Translations under genes and position numbers: made by a program
Notes under the pieces: generated by a model
What the model was told of the DNA's origin: nothing
Database searches by the model: none
Seen by the model: the letters and a program-made list of their open reading frames with translations, nothing else
Origin: an uncultured Pelagibacteraceae bacterium
Lineage (GTDB): Bacteria; Pseudomonadota; Alphaproteobacteria; Pelagibacterales; Pelagibacteraceae
DNA: 59,287 nucleotides
Reading direction: 5' to 3'
Assembly (NCBI GenBank): GCA_902594655.1
Contig: CACJMW010000005.1
Span: 1-59,287 of the forward strand
Shown: in pieces, positions 8,058-16,025 of the stretch
Layout: every line of letters starts with the position of its first letter
Position numbering within the stretch: position 1 is the stretch's first letter

Positions 8058-8525
8058 ATGTCAGTGCATGTTACAAATGTAAAAATTAAATCTGAGTGGA
8101 CAGATTACAACAAACATCTCAACATGGCCTATTATGTTTTAGTATTTGATCAAGCTTGGGAAATTTTACTTGAAAAATTTGGCATGGGTGAAACTTCAGC
8201 AAAAACTACTGGAATGAGCACTATGGTTGTTGAAACAAATACAACATACGACAATGAAGTTGAAGAAGGTAAAGAGGTTGAAATAATTTTAACTTATTTT
8301 GATCACGATAAAAAACGATTACATTACAAGTTGGAAATGATCGAGAAAGAAACAAATAAACTTTCTTCAACAATTGAAATGTTATCTTTACATGTTGATT
8401 TAAGCAAAAGAAAGGTAGCTGAATTTGATGAAGAAAGAACCAAACTTATGGATACTTTTATTAGTGAAAATAAACAAAAATTTAAAAGTGATAATTTAAA
8501 ATTCACAGGTAAACTAAAAAAATAA
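8058..8525 (+). CDS. Hotdog-fold acyl-CoA thioesterase, probable betainyl-CoA thioesterase
   Basis: 155 aa 4HBT-type hotdog protein; the family signature is in DYNKHLNMAYYVLVFDQA near the N-terminus, with the Asp/Asn active-site region. ATG at 8058 is preferred over a TTG at 8043 because it is preceded by GGGA and gives the usual N-terminus. In carnitine degradation, a thioesterase releases glycine betaine from betainyl-CoA, the BKACE product; the BKACE gene lies divergently next door. A four-gene plus-strand series (this gene, TauD, HD oxygenase, GMC oxidase) begins here with gaps of 1 bp or overlaps. Confidence 0.75.
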   Translation: MSVHVTNVKIKSEWTDYNKHLNMAYYVLVFDQAWEILLEKFGMGETSAKTTGMSTMVVETNTTYDNEVEEGKEVEIILTYFDHDKKRLHYKLEMIEKETNKLSSTIEMLSLHVDLSKRKVAEFDEERTKLMDTFISENKQKFKSDNLKFTGKLKK

Positions 8526-8526
8526 T

Positions 8527-9354
8527 ATGGAAGTAAATTTATTATCTGGTGCATTAGGGGCTGAAGTAAAAGGGATCAGTTTAAAAGACTCCTCTGAAAA
8601 AAACTGGCAGTTAATTAATAATTTAATGCTTGAACACAAAGCTCTATTTTTTAGAGACCAAGATATCACTTGTGAAGAGCAAATTAATTTAGCAAAAAAA
8701 TTTGGTCCACTTGAAAGACATGTATATGTTAAAGGTTTAAAAGACCATCCGGAAATTCTAAGAATTGTGAAGGGAGCTGAGGAAAAACATCAATGGGGCG
8801 AAACATGGCATACTGATGTAAGCTACAATCCAAAACCAACTAAAGTTATTATTTTAAGATCTAGAAAAATTCCTCCTGTTGGTGGAGATACTATGTTTTC
8901 AAATATGGAAATTGCATATGAAACTCTTGATAACGAAATTAAAAAGAAAATCGAAGGAAAGAAAGCAATTCATAGCTCATTAGGCGCTGCAGCTTTTGTA
9001 GATAAATATACAGAGATGGAAGGTAATGGAAATTTAGATGAATACTCAAATGAGCATCCGATGGTAAGAATTCACCCTGAAACAAAGAAAAAAATTCTTT
9101 ATGTAAACTCAATGTATACAAAAAAAATAATAGGTATGGATAAAAAAGAGAGCGATGAAATATTAAAAAATATTTTTGAGCATCAAGAAAGATTAGATTT
9201 TACATGTAGATTTAAATGGACAGAAAATGCTGTTGCTATTTGGGATAACAGAAATACCCAACATCAAGGTCTTACAGATTTTTTTCCTGGCAGAGGCCTT
9301 GGTCATGAAAGAATAATGGATCGAATTGCAATTGAAGGAGATCATCCACATTAA
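8527..9354 (+). CDS. TauD/TfdA-family Fe(II)/2OG dioxygenase
   Basis: 275 aa, single TauD domain. It shows His95-x-Asp97 (ETWHTDVSY), distal His246 (RNTQHQGLTD) and Arg262/Arg266 for 2-oxoglutarate. It lacks the N-terminal extension of gamma-butyrobetaine hydroxylases. It begins 1 bp after the thioesterase gene and its stop is directly followed by the ATG of the PhnZ-like HD oxygenase. That arrangement mirrors the known two-step phosphonate systems (PhnY-PhnZ, TmpA-TmpB), in which a 2OG enzyme hydroxylates C1 before HD-oxygenase cleavage. Taurine or another sulfonate/ammonium substrate is equally possible on sequence alone. Confidence 0.85.
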   Translation: MEVNLLSGALGAEVKGISLKDSSEKNWQLINNLMLEHKALFFRDQDITCEEQINLAKKFGPLERHVYVKGLKDHPEILRIVKGAEEKHQWGETWHTDVSYNPKPTKVIILRSRKIPPVGGDTMFSNMEIAYETLDNEIKKKIEGKKAIHSSLGAAAFVDKYTEMEGNGNLDEYSNEHPMVRIHPETKKKILYVNSMYTKKIIGMDKKESDEILKNIFEHQERLDFTCRFKWTENAVAIWDNRNTQHQGLTDFFPGRGLGHERIMDRIAIEGDHPH

Positions 9355-9891
9355 ATGGATATTATTGAGAAAATAATTAGCAACTTTAAAAATAATAAAT
9401 CACTTTATATTGGAGAAAGCGTAACAATTGCTGAACACATGATTCAGTCAGCAATGATGGCTGAAAAATCAAAAAGCAAAGATAATTTGGTGTGCTCATG
9501 TTTATTACACGATTATGGTCATTTCATATTAGATGATCCTGATGAATTGGTTAGAAATAATCAAGATGGTAAACACGAAGATATTGGTTATGAGTATTTA
9601 AAAAGATTTTTTAAGAAAGAGGTAGTTGAACCTATTAAACATCACGTTTTAGCTAAAAGATATCTTGCAAGGGATAAAAAATATTACAATCGATTATCTG
9701 AAGCATCTGTAGTAAGTCTCAAGCTCCAAGGAGGTCTCTTAAATAGCAAAGAAGCAAAGGTATTTGAAAAAGAAGAGTTCTTCAAAGATGCAATAAAACT
9801 CAGAAAGTTTGATGAAGCTGCAAAGAAAATAGGCATCAAAATAAAAGATATCATTCATTACAAAGATTTATTAAAAGCATCTCTAAAATGA
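9355..9891 (+). CDS. HD-domain mixed-valent diiron oxygenase (PhnZ/TmpB-like)
   Basis: 178 aa. The predicted diiron ligands are His28, His52-Asp53 (LLHDYGHF), His74 (GKHEDIG), His97 (KHHVLAK) and Asp153 (LRKFDEAAK). Their spacing, and that of Tyr18-x-x-Glu21, His56 and Lys101, follows the pattern I recall for PhnZ (Y24, E27, H34, H58, D59, H62, H80, H104, K108, D161) with an offset of 6-8. The SLKLQGG segment near 121-127 also matches. PhnZ and TmpB oxidatively cleave the C-P bond of a 1-hydroxyphosphonate, releasing phosphate and glycine or glycine betaine. Given the betaine setting, a TmpB-like role yielding betaine is attractive. The stop overlaps the GMC gene by 4 bp. Confidence 0.8.
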   Translation: MDIIEKIISNFKNNKSLYIGESVTIAEHMIQSAMMAEKSKSKDNLVCSCLLHDYGHFILDDPDELVRNNQDGKHEDIGYEYLKRFFKKEVVEPIKHHVLAKRYLARDKKYYNRLSEASVVSLKLQGGLLNSKEAKVFEKEEFFKDAIKLRKFDEAAKKIGIKIKDIIHYKDLLKASLK

Positions 9892-11468
9892 ATTATGATT
9901 ATTTAATAATTGGTGCAGGTTCAGCAGGATGCGTGCTTGCAAATAGACTAACAGAAAATGGTCAAAATAATGTAGCTATTTTTGAAGCTGGTAAGCCTAG
10001 TGATATTTGGAAAGTTAAAATGCCCCTTGCAATTTTATATACAATGCATGATCCTAAGTATAATTACAAATATTACTCAGAACCAGAGCCTCATTTACAT
10101 AATAGAAGATTATTTTGTCCAAGAGGTAAAATGATTGGCGGATGTTCTGCTCATAATGGAATGGTATTTGTAAGAGGAAATCCAAACGATTATGCGAGAT
10201 GGGCATCTTTTGGATTAGAAAATTGGTCTTATGAAAAAGTCCTTCCTTATTTTAAAAAAATTGAAACATGGTCTGAAGGAGAAAATGACTATAGAGGTGG
10301 AAGTGGTATATTGCCAGTAAACCAATCTAAAAATAAAAATCCCTTATTTAAAGCATTTGTCGAGTCAGCTGGTGAAGCTGGTTATAAAATAAATGATGAT
10401 ATGAATGGTAAAGAACAAGAAGGTTTTGGAATGTACGATGTCACTATTCATAAAGGCGAAAGAGCAAGTGTTTCTAAATATTATTTAAATCCTGCAAAAA
10501 AAAGAAAAAACCTTAAGGTATTTACAGAGTCTTTTGTAGAAAAAATTATTTTTGATGGGAAGAAAGCTATTGGTATTGAGGTCAAAATTAAAAATAAAGT
10601 TGAAAAAATATATGCAAATAAAGAAGTAATTTTAAGTGGTGGTGCTATAAACTCTCCTCAATTGCTTATGCTGTCTGGCATTGGTCCAAGTCAACACCTA
10701 AAAGACAAAGGAATTAATGTAGTTCACAATTTAGAGGGGGTTGGAAAAAATCTACAAGATCACTTAGAAACATACGTTCAACAGGAGTGTAAAACAAAAG
10801 ATACTTTATATTCTTATGTTAATAAAATTAATATGATTAGAATAGGTATTCAATGGTTTCTAAATAGAAGTGGTCCTTGCTCAACCTCTTTTTTGGAAGC
10901 AGGTGGCTTTTGTAAATCATCTTCTGAAAGAGAGTACCCAAATATTCAATTTCATTTTTTTCCTGCTTTTGTAATTGACCACGGATTAGTTGATCCAGAT
11001 AGACATGGTTATCAATTACATGCGAGTCCAAATCATCCAAAAAGTAGGGGCCATGTAACTCTAAATAGTTCTAATCCTTATGATTATCCAAAAATTCAAT
11101 TTAATTATCTTGAGCATGAAGATGATTTAAATCAAACAATAGAAAGTATTCATGTAGCAAGAAATATTTTGGGACAAAACTCTTTAAAACCATTTGCAGG
11201 AAAAGAGATTGGACCAGGAGAACATGCTCAAACTCAAGAAGTATTTGAAGAATACATTCGTTCAAAAGCTGAGACTGCTTATCACCCATCCTGTACTTTA
11301 AAAATGGGGGTAGATAATATGGCTGTGGTTGACCAAAAACTAAAAGTTCATGGTGTAGAAAATTTAAGAGTAGTTGATGCTTCTGTTATGCCTGAAATTA
11401 CAAGCGGAAATCTTAACGCTCCAACACTAATGATTGCTGAAAGAGCATCAGAATTTATTTTAAACTAA
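9888..11468 (+). CDS. betA: GMC-family FAD oxidoreductase, choline dehydrogenase-like
   Basis: 526 aa, usual length for BetA (about 550). It has an N-terminal FAD motif YLIIGAGSAGCVLANRL, GMC signature 1 (RGKMIGGCSAHNGM), signature 2 (GGAINSPQLLMLSGIGP) and the catalytic His region ETAYHPSCTLKMG. It ends with the BetA-like SGNLNAPTLMIAERA. Choline dehydrogenase oxidises choline to betaine aldehyde, which an aldehyde dehydrogenase such as the one at the window start could finish to betaine. Other GMC alcohol oxidations (for example PEG-type alcohols) cannot be excluded. It is translationally coupled (ATGA overlap) to the HD oxygenase gene. Confidence 0.78.
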   Translation: MNYDYLIIGAGSAGCVLANRLTENGQNNVAIFEAGKPSDIWKVKMPLAILYTMHDPKYNYKYYSEPEPHLHNRRLFCPRGKMIGGCSAHNGMVFVRGNPNDYARWASFGLENWSYEKVLPYFKKIETWSEGENDYRGGSGILPVNQSKNKNPLFKAFVESAGEAGYKINDDMNGKEQEGFGMYDVTIHKGERASVSKYYLNPAKKRKNLKVFTESFVEKIIFDGKKAIGIEVKIKNKVEKIYANKEVILSGGAINSPQLLMLSGIGPSQHLKDKGINVVHNLEGVGKNLQDHLETYVQQECKTKDTLYSYVNKINMIRIGIQWFLNRSGPCSTSFLEAGGFCKSSSEREYPNIQFHFFPAFVIDHGLVDPDRHGYQLHASPNHPKSRGHVTLNSSNPYDYPKIQFNYLEHEDDLNQTIESIHVARNILGQNSLKPFAGKEIGPGEHAQTQEVFEEYIRSKAETAYHPSCTLKMGVDNMAVVDQKLKVHGVENLRVVDASVMPEITSGNLNAPTLMIAERASEFILN

Positions 11469-11470
11469 AA

Positions 11471-12457
11471 TTATTTGTTACGATAAACTGAAATTAAACA
11501 GATAATTTCAAACATTATAGCCGATGCCACCATTGCGGTAATTTGATTTGGATTATCTTTTGTAGGCATTAAACATGCAACATCACCACCAATAACATTT
11601 TTACCTTTTAGGCATTGAATAAGTTTTCTTGCTTCGTCCATATTAAATCCTCTGTAAGCTGATTCAATATTTGCAACTCCTGGCGCAACAGAAGGATCTA
11701 AACAATCTAAATCAAAAGTTACATATATAGGATTATCCCCTATTCTATTTAAAATCATTTTTGCACATTTTTCATGGCCCCACTCTCTATATTCATCCAT
11801 AGTAATTACTTGATAACCATTGTCATAACTTGCTTGTAACCAATCTAATGTTCTGGGGTTTCCCCTTATACCTATTTGAGTACTTGTATGTGGATCCACG
11901 TTTCCTTGTTTTACCAAATATGATGCCCAGTGTGCAGCTGATTTTTTTGCACCAAGAAAGTGATCTAGTTTTTCAAAACAATCTGTATGTGCATCAAAAT
12001 GCAGAAAAGTAATTTTTTTTCCTTTTGTAAGTTTTGAATTTTTTTTTGCTAAGCTTTGAACAATGCCTCCAGTTATAGAATGATCTCCACCTATGGATAC
12101 AACTGGTTTTTCTGCTTGTTCTATTTGATCATAAAAAGCAGAAATTCTTTCTATACATTTTTCATTATTATTTGCCTCTGGAAAAGGAACATCTCCCAAA
12201 TCATGAATTTTATTTTCTTTCCAAGGATCAATTTTATAATCAAAATGAGATCTTTTTAACATTGCAGAAATATTTCTTACTGCCCTTGGTCCTAAATGTT
12301 GATCTCTTTCTGTGGTACCATTTCCAGTGCTATGAGGAACGCCAACTAAAGCTATATCACAGTTTTTTGGATCAGGATCATTTTTGCATCTAAATAAAGT
12401 CGGTATACCCCACCAATAGAGGGTCTCCATCATTATTTTATCTTCTTCTGAAAACAT
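11471..12457 (-). CDS. Ureohydrolase (agmatinase/guanidino-acid hydrolase family)
   Basis: 328 aa arginase-fold enzyme with a full di-metal set: His126 (SIGGDHS), Asp155, His157 and Asp159 (HFDAHTD), Asp249 and Asp251 (TFDLDCLDPS). The family hydrolyses guanidino compounds to urea plus an amine; known members act on agmatine, guanidinobutyrate, guanidinopropionate or guanidine. Substrate cannot be called. It is convergent with the GMC gene (2 bp between stops) and divergent from the DMT permease/2OG oxygenase operon, sharing a 62-bp promoter region with it, so a joint role in guanidino-compound use is possible. Confidence 0.82.
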   Translation of the reverse strand: MFSEEDKIMMETLYWWGIPTLFRCKNDPDPKNCDIALVGVPHSTGNGTTERDQHLGPRAVRNISAMLKRSHFDYKIDPWKENKIHDLGDVPFPEANNNEKCIERISAFYDQIEQAEKPVVSIGGDHSITGGIVQSLAKKNSKLTKGKKITFLHFDAHTDCFEKLDHFLGAKKSAAHWASYLVKQGNVDPHTSTQIGIRGNPRTLDWLQASYDNGYQVITMDEYREWGHEKCAKMILNRIGDNPIYVTFDLDCLDPSVAPGVANIESAYRGFNMDEARKLIQCLKGKNVIGGDVACLMPTKDNPNQITAMVASAIMFEIICLISVYRNK

Positions 12458-12519
12458 AAACTGAATATGACATAAATTTTTAAAATTTAAAATTTATTTT
12501 TTTCTGATATATAGCCTAA

Positions 12520-13470
12520 ATGAGTGCTCTAAATAATAATCCTAAAGGTATTTTGCTTATCCTTTCAGGTATGGCACTTTTCTCAGTACAAGACTCATTA
12601 ATTAAATATATTTTTGAAGAGTCTGCTCTTTATGAATTATACTTTGGTAGAACATTAACTGCTTTAATTTTATTATTAGTATTTTTAAAAATTACATCTC
12701 AAAAATTAGTATTTAAAACATATTATCCTCTTTTAACTTGCTGTAGAGTGATATGTTTCTTTTTTGGTTTTAGCTTCTTTTATATTTCACTAACTTATAT
12801 GTCGCTCGCAATGGCAAATGCATTATTTTTCTCAAGTCCATTCTTTATATCAATTTTAGCTATAATTTTTTTAGGTGAGAAAGTTGGAATAAGAAGGTGG
12901 CTTGCAATCTTGGTTGGATTTATAGGGGTTTATATTGTTTTAAATCCTGATTTTGAAGACTTTAATTATATGAAGCTAGCACCTGTTGCATGCGCGCTAT
13001 GTTATGCAATATCTATGACGATTACAAAGATTACATCTGATAAAGATAATGTTTATTCACAGATGTTTCATTTATATATAGGTGCAATTGGAATAAGTAT
13101 TTTATTTTTTATTTTCACTGGTAAAGGACAATTTAATACTTTTTCAGATCCGACCTTTCAATTTATTACTAGAGAATGGTTTACGAACCCAACCTATGCA
13201 TGGCCATATATTATAACTATGGGATTTGTGGCAGCAATTTCCTTCTACTGTGTATTTTCAGCGTACTCAGTTGCATCTCCTTCAGTGGTCTCTTTATTTG
13301 AATACTCTCTAATTATTTGGGCAATTATAATTGGTTATTTATTATTTAATGATGTACCAACGATAAGAACTTTTGTTGGTGTTGCTTTAATTATTGGTGC
13401 TGGTGTGTATATTTATTTAAGAGAAAAAGTAAAAGATCAAATGATTGTTACTGATACTCCTAACAGATGA
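12520..13470 (+). CDS. EamA/DMT-superfamily membrane permease
   Basis: 316 aa with about ten hydrophobic helices in two EamA repeats, beginning with GILLILSGMALFSVQDSLIKY and a second repeat near residue 150. The motif FLGEKVGIRRW ends repeat one, and repeat two closes on LFNDVPTIRTFVGVALIIGAG. DMT permeases move small metabolites, often as exporters, across the inner membrane. It overlaps the following 2OG oxygenase gene by 4 bp (ATGA). Substrate unknown. Confidence 0.82.
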   Translation: MSALNNNPKGILLILSGMALFSVQDSLIKYIFEESALYELYFGRTLTALILLLVFLKITSQKLVFKTYYPLLTCCRVICFFFGFSFFYISLTYMSLAMANALFFSSPFFISILAIIFLGEKVGIRRWLAILVGFIGVYIVLNPDFEDFNYMKLAPVACALCYAISMTITKITSDKDNVYSQMFHLYIGAIGISILFFIFTGKGQFNTFSDPTFQFITREWFTNPTYAWPYIITMGFVAAISFYCVFSAYSVASPSVVSLFEYSLIIWAIIIGYLLFNDVPTIRTFVGVALIIGAGVYIYLREKVKDQMIVTDTPNR

Positions 13471-14438
13471 TGAGAAAGAATTATATTCCTACCATCAATA
13501 TTTCAAAACTTAATCTTGAATGCATAAGTTCAAAAAATAATGATATATTTAAACAAATCCAAAAGGCTTGTATTGAAGTGGGATTTTTCCAAATTGTTGG
13601 CCATGGGATTGAAAAAAATTTAATTAAGAAGATAGCTAAAACAGCTCATAGATTTTTTAATTCCAACGTAAAAAATAAATACAAATTAGCTCCAAAAAAA
13701 TGGAATAAATCTAATAATAATGTTTACCGGGGTTATTTCCCTAGTGATGTAAATGGTAAAGAAGGTTTGGATATTGGTGATCCAATGATTTCAAGTGTAT
13801 TTGTCAAAAAAAATAAAAGAAAAAAAATAGAAAAATTAAACCTTTCAAAATCATTAAGTAGAAATTCTATTGAAATAATAAATAAATATTATGGGGAAAT
13901 ATTTAATTTAAGTGAATTACTTTTCAAAATAATTATATCTATTTCTAAAAAAAATCATAAATTATCAAAAGCTGCATTTCAAAGAGTAAAAACTTTAAGT
14001 ACCTTAAGGTTTAATTATTATCCAAAACAAAAAAATCCTGTTGAAATATCTAAACAAGATGGGGTCGCTCTAGGATGTGAGACACATGTAGATAGTGGTA
14101 TTTTTACTGTTCTATATCAAGACCGCAAAGGAGGTTTGCAAGTTCAAAATCGAAGAAATAAAAAATGGTTCGATGTGCCTTTTAATAAAAATGCATTGGT
14201 TGTTAATACTGGTCTAGCTTTAGAATATCTTACAAATGGTAAATATAAAGCGACTAATCATAGAGTCTTATGGAATAAATCTGAGAGATTATCTATACCA
14301 TTTTTTTTCGAACCATCATTTGATTTTAAAATGAATAAAACCTTCTTTGGAAAGAAATCATATAACAAGTCCGTTGGGATTAAATATGATAAATTTTTAA
14401 TGAATTCTCTTAAAAAGTTTATTGAATATAATAGATAG
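13467..14438 (+). CDS. Isopenicillin-N-synthase-like Fe(II)/2OG oxygenase
   Basis: 323 aa with the DIOX_N-type opening (IPTINISKLNL... CIEVGFFQIVGHGIE) and a C-terminal 2OG-FeII_Oxy core. Metal ligands are His and Asp in ETHVDSGIFTVL and the distal His in ATNHRVLW, with the RLSIPFF arginine for 2-oxoglutarate. Bacterial members include ethylene-forming enzyme relatives and amino-acid or guanidino-compound hydroxylases. It is co-transcribed with the DMT permease. Lysine-rich stretches (about 105-115) are typical of the host's AT bias. Substrate unknown. Confidence 0.8.
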   Translation: MMRKNYIPTINISKLNLECISSKNNDIFKQIQKACIEVGFFQIVGHGIEKNLIKKIAKTAHRFFNSNVKNKYKLAPKKWNKSNNNVYRGYFPSDVNGKEGLDIGDPMISSVFVKKNKRKKIEKLNLSKSLSRNSIEIINKYYGEIFNLSELLFKIIISISKKNHKLSKAAFQRVKTLSTLRFNYYPKQKNPVEISKQDGVALGCETHVDSGIFTVLYQDRKGGLQVQNRRNKKWFDVPFNKNALVVNTGLALEYLTNGKYKATNHRVLWNKSERLSIPFFFEPSFDFKMNKTFFGKKSYNKSVGIKYDKFLMNSLKKFIEYNR

Positions 14439-14447
14439 TTCTAATTA

Positions 14448-14900
14448 TTATTTTATAAGGTGAGGAAAATTTATTTTTTTCTTTTGCATTATTCTCTGAT
14501 ATTCAGTTTTAATACATGAGTTTTCTATATAGTTTGCATTAATTGATTTAGCATTTTCTTCAGCTTTTTCACTCTTTATGCCTAGTTGTAACCAAATTGT
14601 TTTAGGATTAAGGTCTTTAGCTTCTTCAACAATTTTTTCAGCTTCGGCGGATGGTCTAAAGATATCCACAATATCAATCTTTTTATCAATTTCTTTAATA
14701 GATCTATAAGTCATTTGACCTAATATTTCTTGTCCTGCTGCACCTGGATTTACTGGTATTACCTCAAAGCCAAACTCAATTAAATATTTCATCACTATAT
14801 GAGAAGTTTTATCTTTTTTTGCACTAGCTCCAACTAATGCAATTACTTTTGACTCTGTAAAAATTTCTTTTAATTTTTTATCGTCTATTTGTTTTTCCAT
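14448..14900 (-). CDS. CoA-binding (YccU-like) Rossmann protein
   Basis: 150 aa CoA_binding_2 protein: a Rossmann start (SKVIALVGASAKKDKTSHIV), PVNPG, and VDIFRPSAEAEKI are characteristic of the YccU group, which binds CoA but has no settled function. It is the last gene of the 13-gene minus-strand run and overlaps the enoyl-CoA hydratase gene by 16 bp, so both may act on a CoA thioester. Convergent with the 2OG oxygenase gene upstream on the plus strand. Confidence 0.78.
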   Translation of the reverse strand: MEKQIDDKKLKEIFTESKVIALVGASAKKDKTSHIVMKYLIEFGFEVIPVNPGAAGQEILGQMTYRSIKEIDKKIDIVDIFRPSAEAEKIVEEAKDLNPKTIWLQLGIKSEKAEENAKSINANYIENSCIKTEYQRIMQKKKINFPHLIK

Positions 14901-15658
14901 TTAGGTTTTCTTTTTTCTAAAAACGCTGAAATTCCCTCGTGTGCATCCATGGCCATCATATTTAGTGTCATCATCTTACTAGTGTAGGTATAGGCTTTTC
15001 TTAAAGGCATTTCTAATTGTTTATAAAAAGCTTGTTTTCCAATTTTAATTGTTAAATTAGATTTTGATGCAATTTTTCTTGCAACATTGAGAACTTCTTT
15101 ATCTAGTTTAGATTTAGAATAATAATCATTAATTAAGCCTATGTCTTTTGCAAAATTTGCTTTAATTGGCTCACCAGTCAAAAGCATCTTCATCATTCTT
15201 TTTCTGTGAATTTTTCTACTTACAGCAACCATTGGTGTACTACAGAATAAACCAATATTTACGCCTGGAGTAGCAAACATAGCATCATTTGAACTATATG
15301 CTAAATCACAACTTGCTACTAACTGACATCCGGCTGCATAAGCTGCTCCATGAACTTTTGCAATTACTGGTTTTCTCCCTTCAACAATTTGGATCATTAC
15401 TTTTGAACAAAGGTTAAATAATTTTAAATATTTTGATCTTTTTTTTAATCCCCGCACTTCTTTTAAATTATGGCCTGCACTAAACCCTTTTCCAGCCCCT
15501 TCTAAAACTATTACTTTTGTTGAATTATCCTTATCTAGTTTTTTTAAAGTATTTAATAGTGAATTTAGTGTTTGAAACGATAAAGAATTATAAGTTTTAG
15601 GGTCATTTATAATTACTTTTTTAACTCCAGAGCCTAAATTTTTTATTGAAATATTCAT
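14885..15658 (-). CDS. Enoyl-CoA hydratase/isomerase family protein
   Basis: 257 aa crotonase-fold protein. The oxyanion-hole segments are GKGFSAGHNLKEV (about 57-69) and KVHGAAYAAGCQLVASCDLA (about 102-121). Gly/Ser residues rather than the paired glutamates of mitochondrial hydratase appear around 125-135 (MFATPGVNIGLFC), similar to the ECHDC3/isomerase branch, so the reaction is uncertain. It lies in the carnitine dehydrogenase gene run, where a role on a carnitine- or crotonobetaine-derived CoA ester is possible but not shown. Confidence 0.78.
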   Translation of the reverse strand: MNISIKNLGSGVKKVIINDPKTYNSLSFQTLNSLLNTLKKLDKDNSTKVIVLEGAGKGFSAGHNLKEVRGLKKRSKYLKLFNLCSKVMIQIVEGRKPVIAKVHGAAYAAGCQLVASCDLAYSSNDAMFATPGVNIGLFCSTPMVAVSRKIHRKRMMKMLLTGEPIKANFAKDIGLINDYYSKSKLDKEVLNVARKIASKSNLTIKIGKQAFYKQLEMPLRKAYTYTSKMMTLNMMAMDAHEGISAFLEKRKPKWKNK

Positions 15659-15663
15659 ATATT

Positions 15664-16023
15664 TTATAATTTATCTCCATCAAAAACTGGAATGTTCTTA
15701 TATTCAAAAGTATTCAAATTGTCTATGCAGCCTACATTATATTCATAATTTTCTGGGTTGGTATAAGATCTATGATGAGTATAAATTCCACAGTTTTTAC
15801 AAAAAAAGTGTTCGGCGAGATGTTTCTTGCCAAATTTATAAACAGTTAATTGATCTTTACCTTTTTTAATTTTCAAATTTTCTAATTTAATTTTAGCCAT
15901 TATATAACCTCTTCTTTTACATAATGAGCAATTACATCTCACTAATTCCTCGATTCCATTTTCTAAATTCAGTTCAATTTTAACTCTGTTGCAATGACAG
16001 GTTAATATTTCTATTCTTTTCAA
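15664..16023 (-). CDS. GFA/CENP-V family zinc protein
   Basis: 119 aa. Paired cysteines of the GFA fold are visible: CHCNR near the N-terminus, CNCSLC (about 30-35) and CKNCG (about 74-78), which bind two zinc ions in the family. GFA-type enzymes include glutathione-dependent formaldehyde-activating enzyme and C-S lyases. Formaldehyde released by oxidative demethylation nearby (Rieske oxygenase, 2OG enzymes) would give such an enzyme a role, but this is inference. Two base pairs separate it from the carnitine dehydrogenase gene. Confidence 0.75.
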   Translation of the reverse strand: MKRIEILTCHCNRVKIELNLENGIEELVRCNCSLCKRRGYIMAKIKLENLKIKKGKDQLTVYKFGKKHLAEHFFCKNCGIYTHHRSYTNPENYEYNVGCIDNLNTFEYKNIPVFDGDKL

Positions 16024-16025
16024 AA

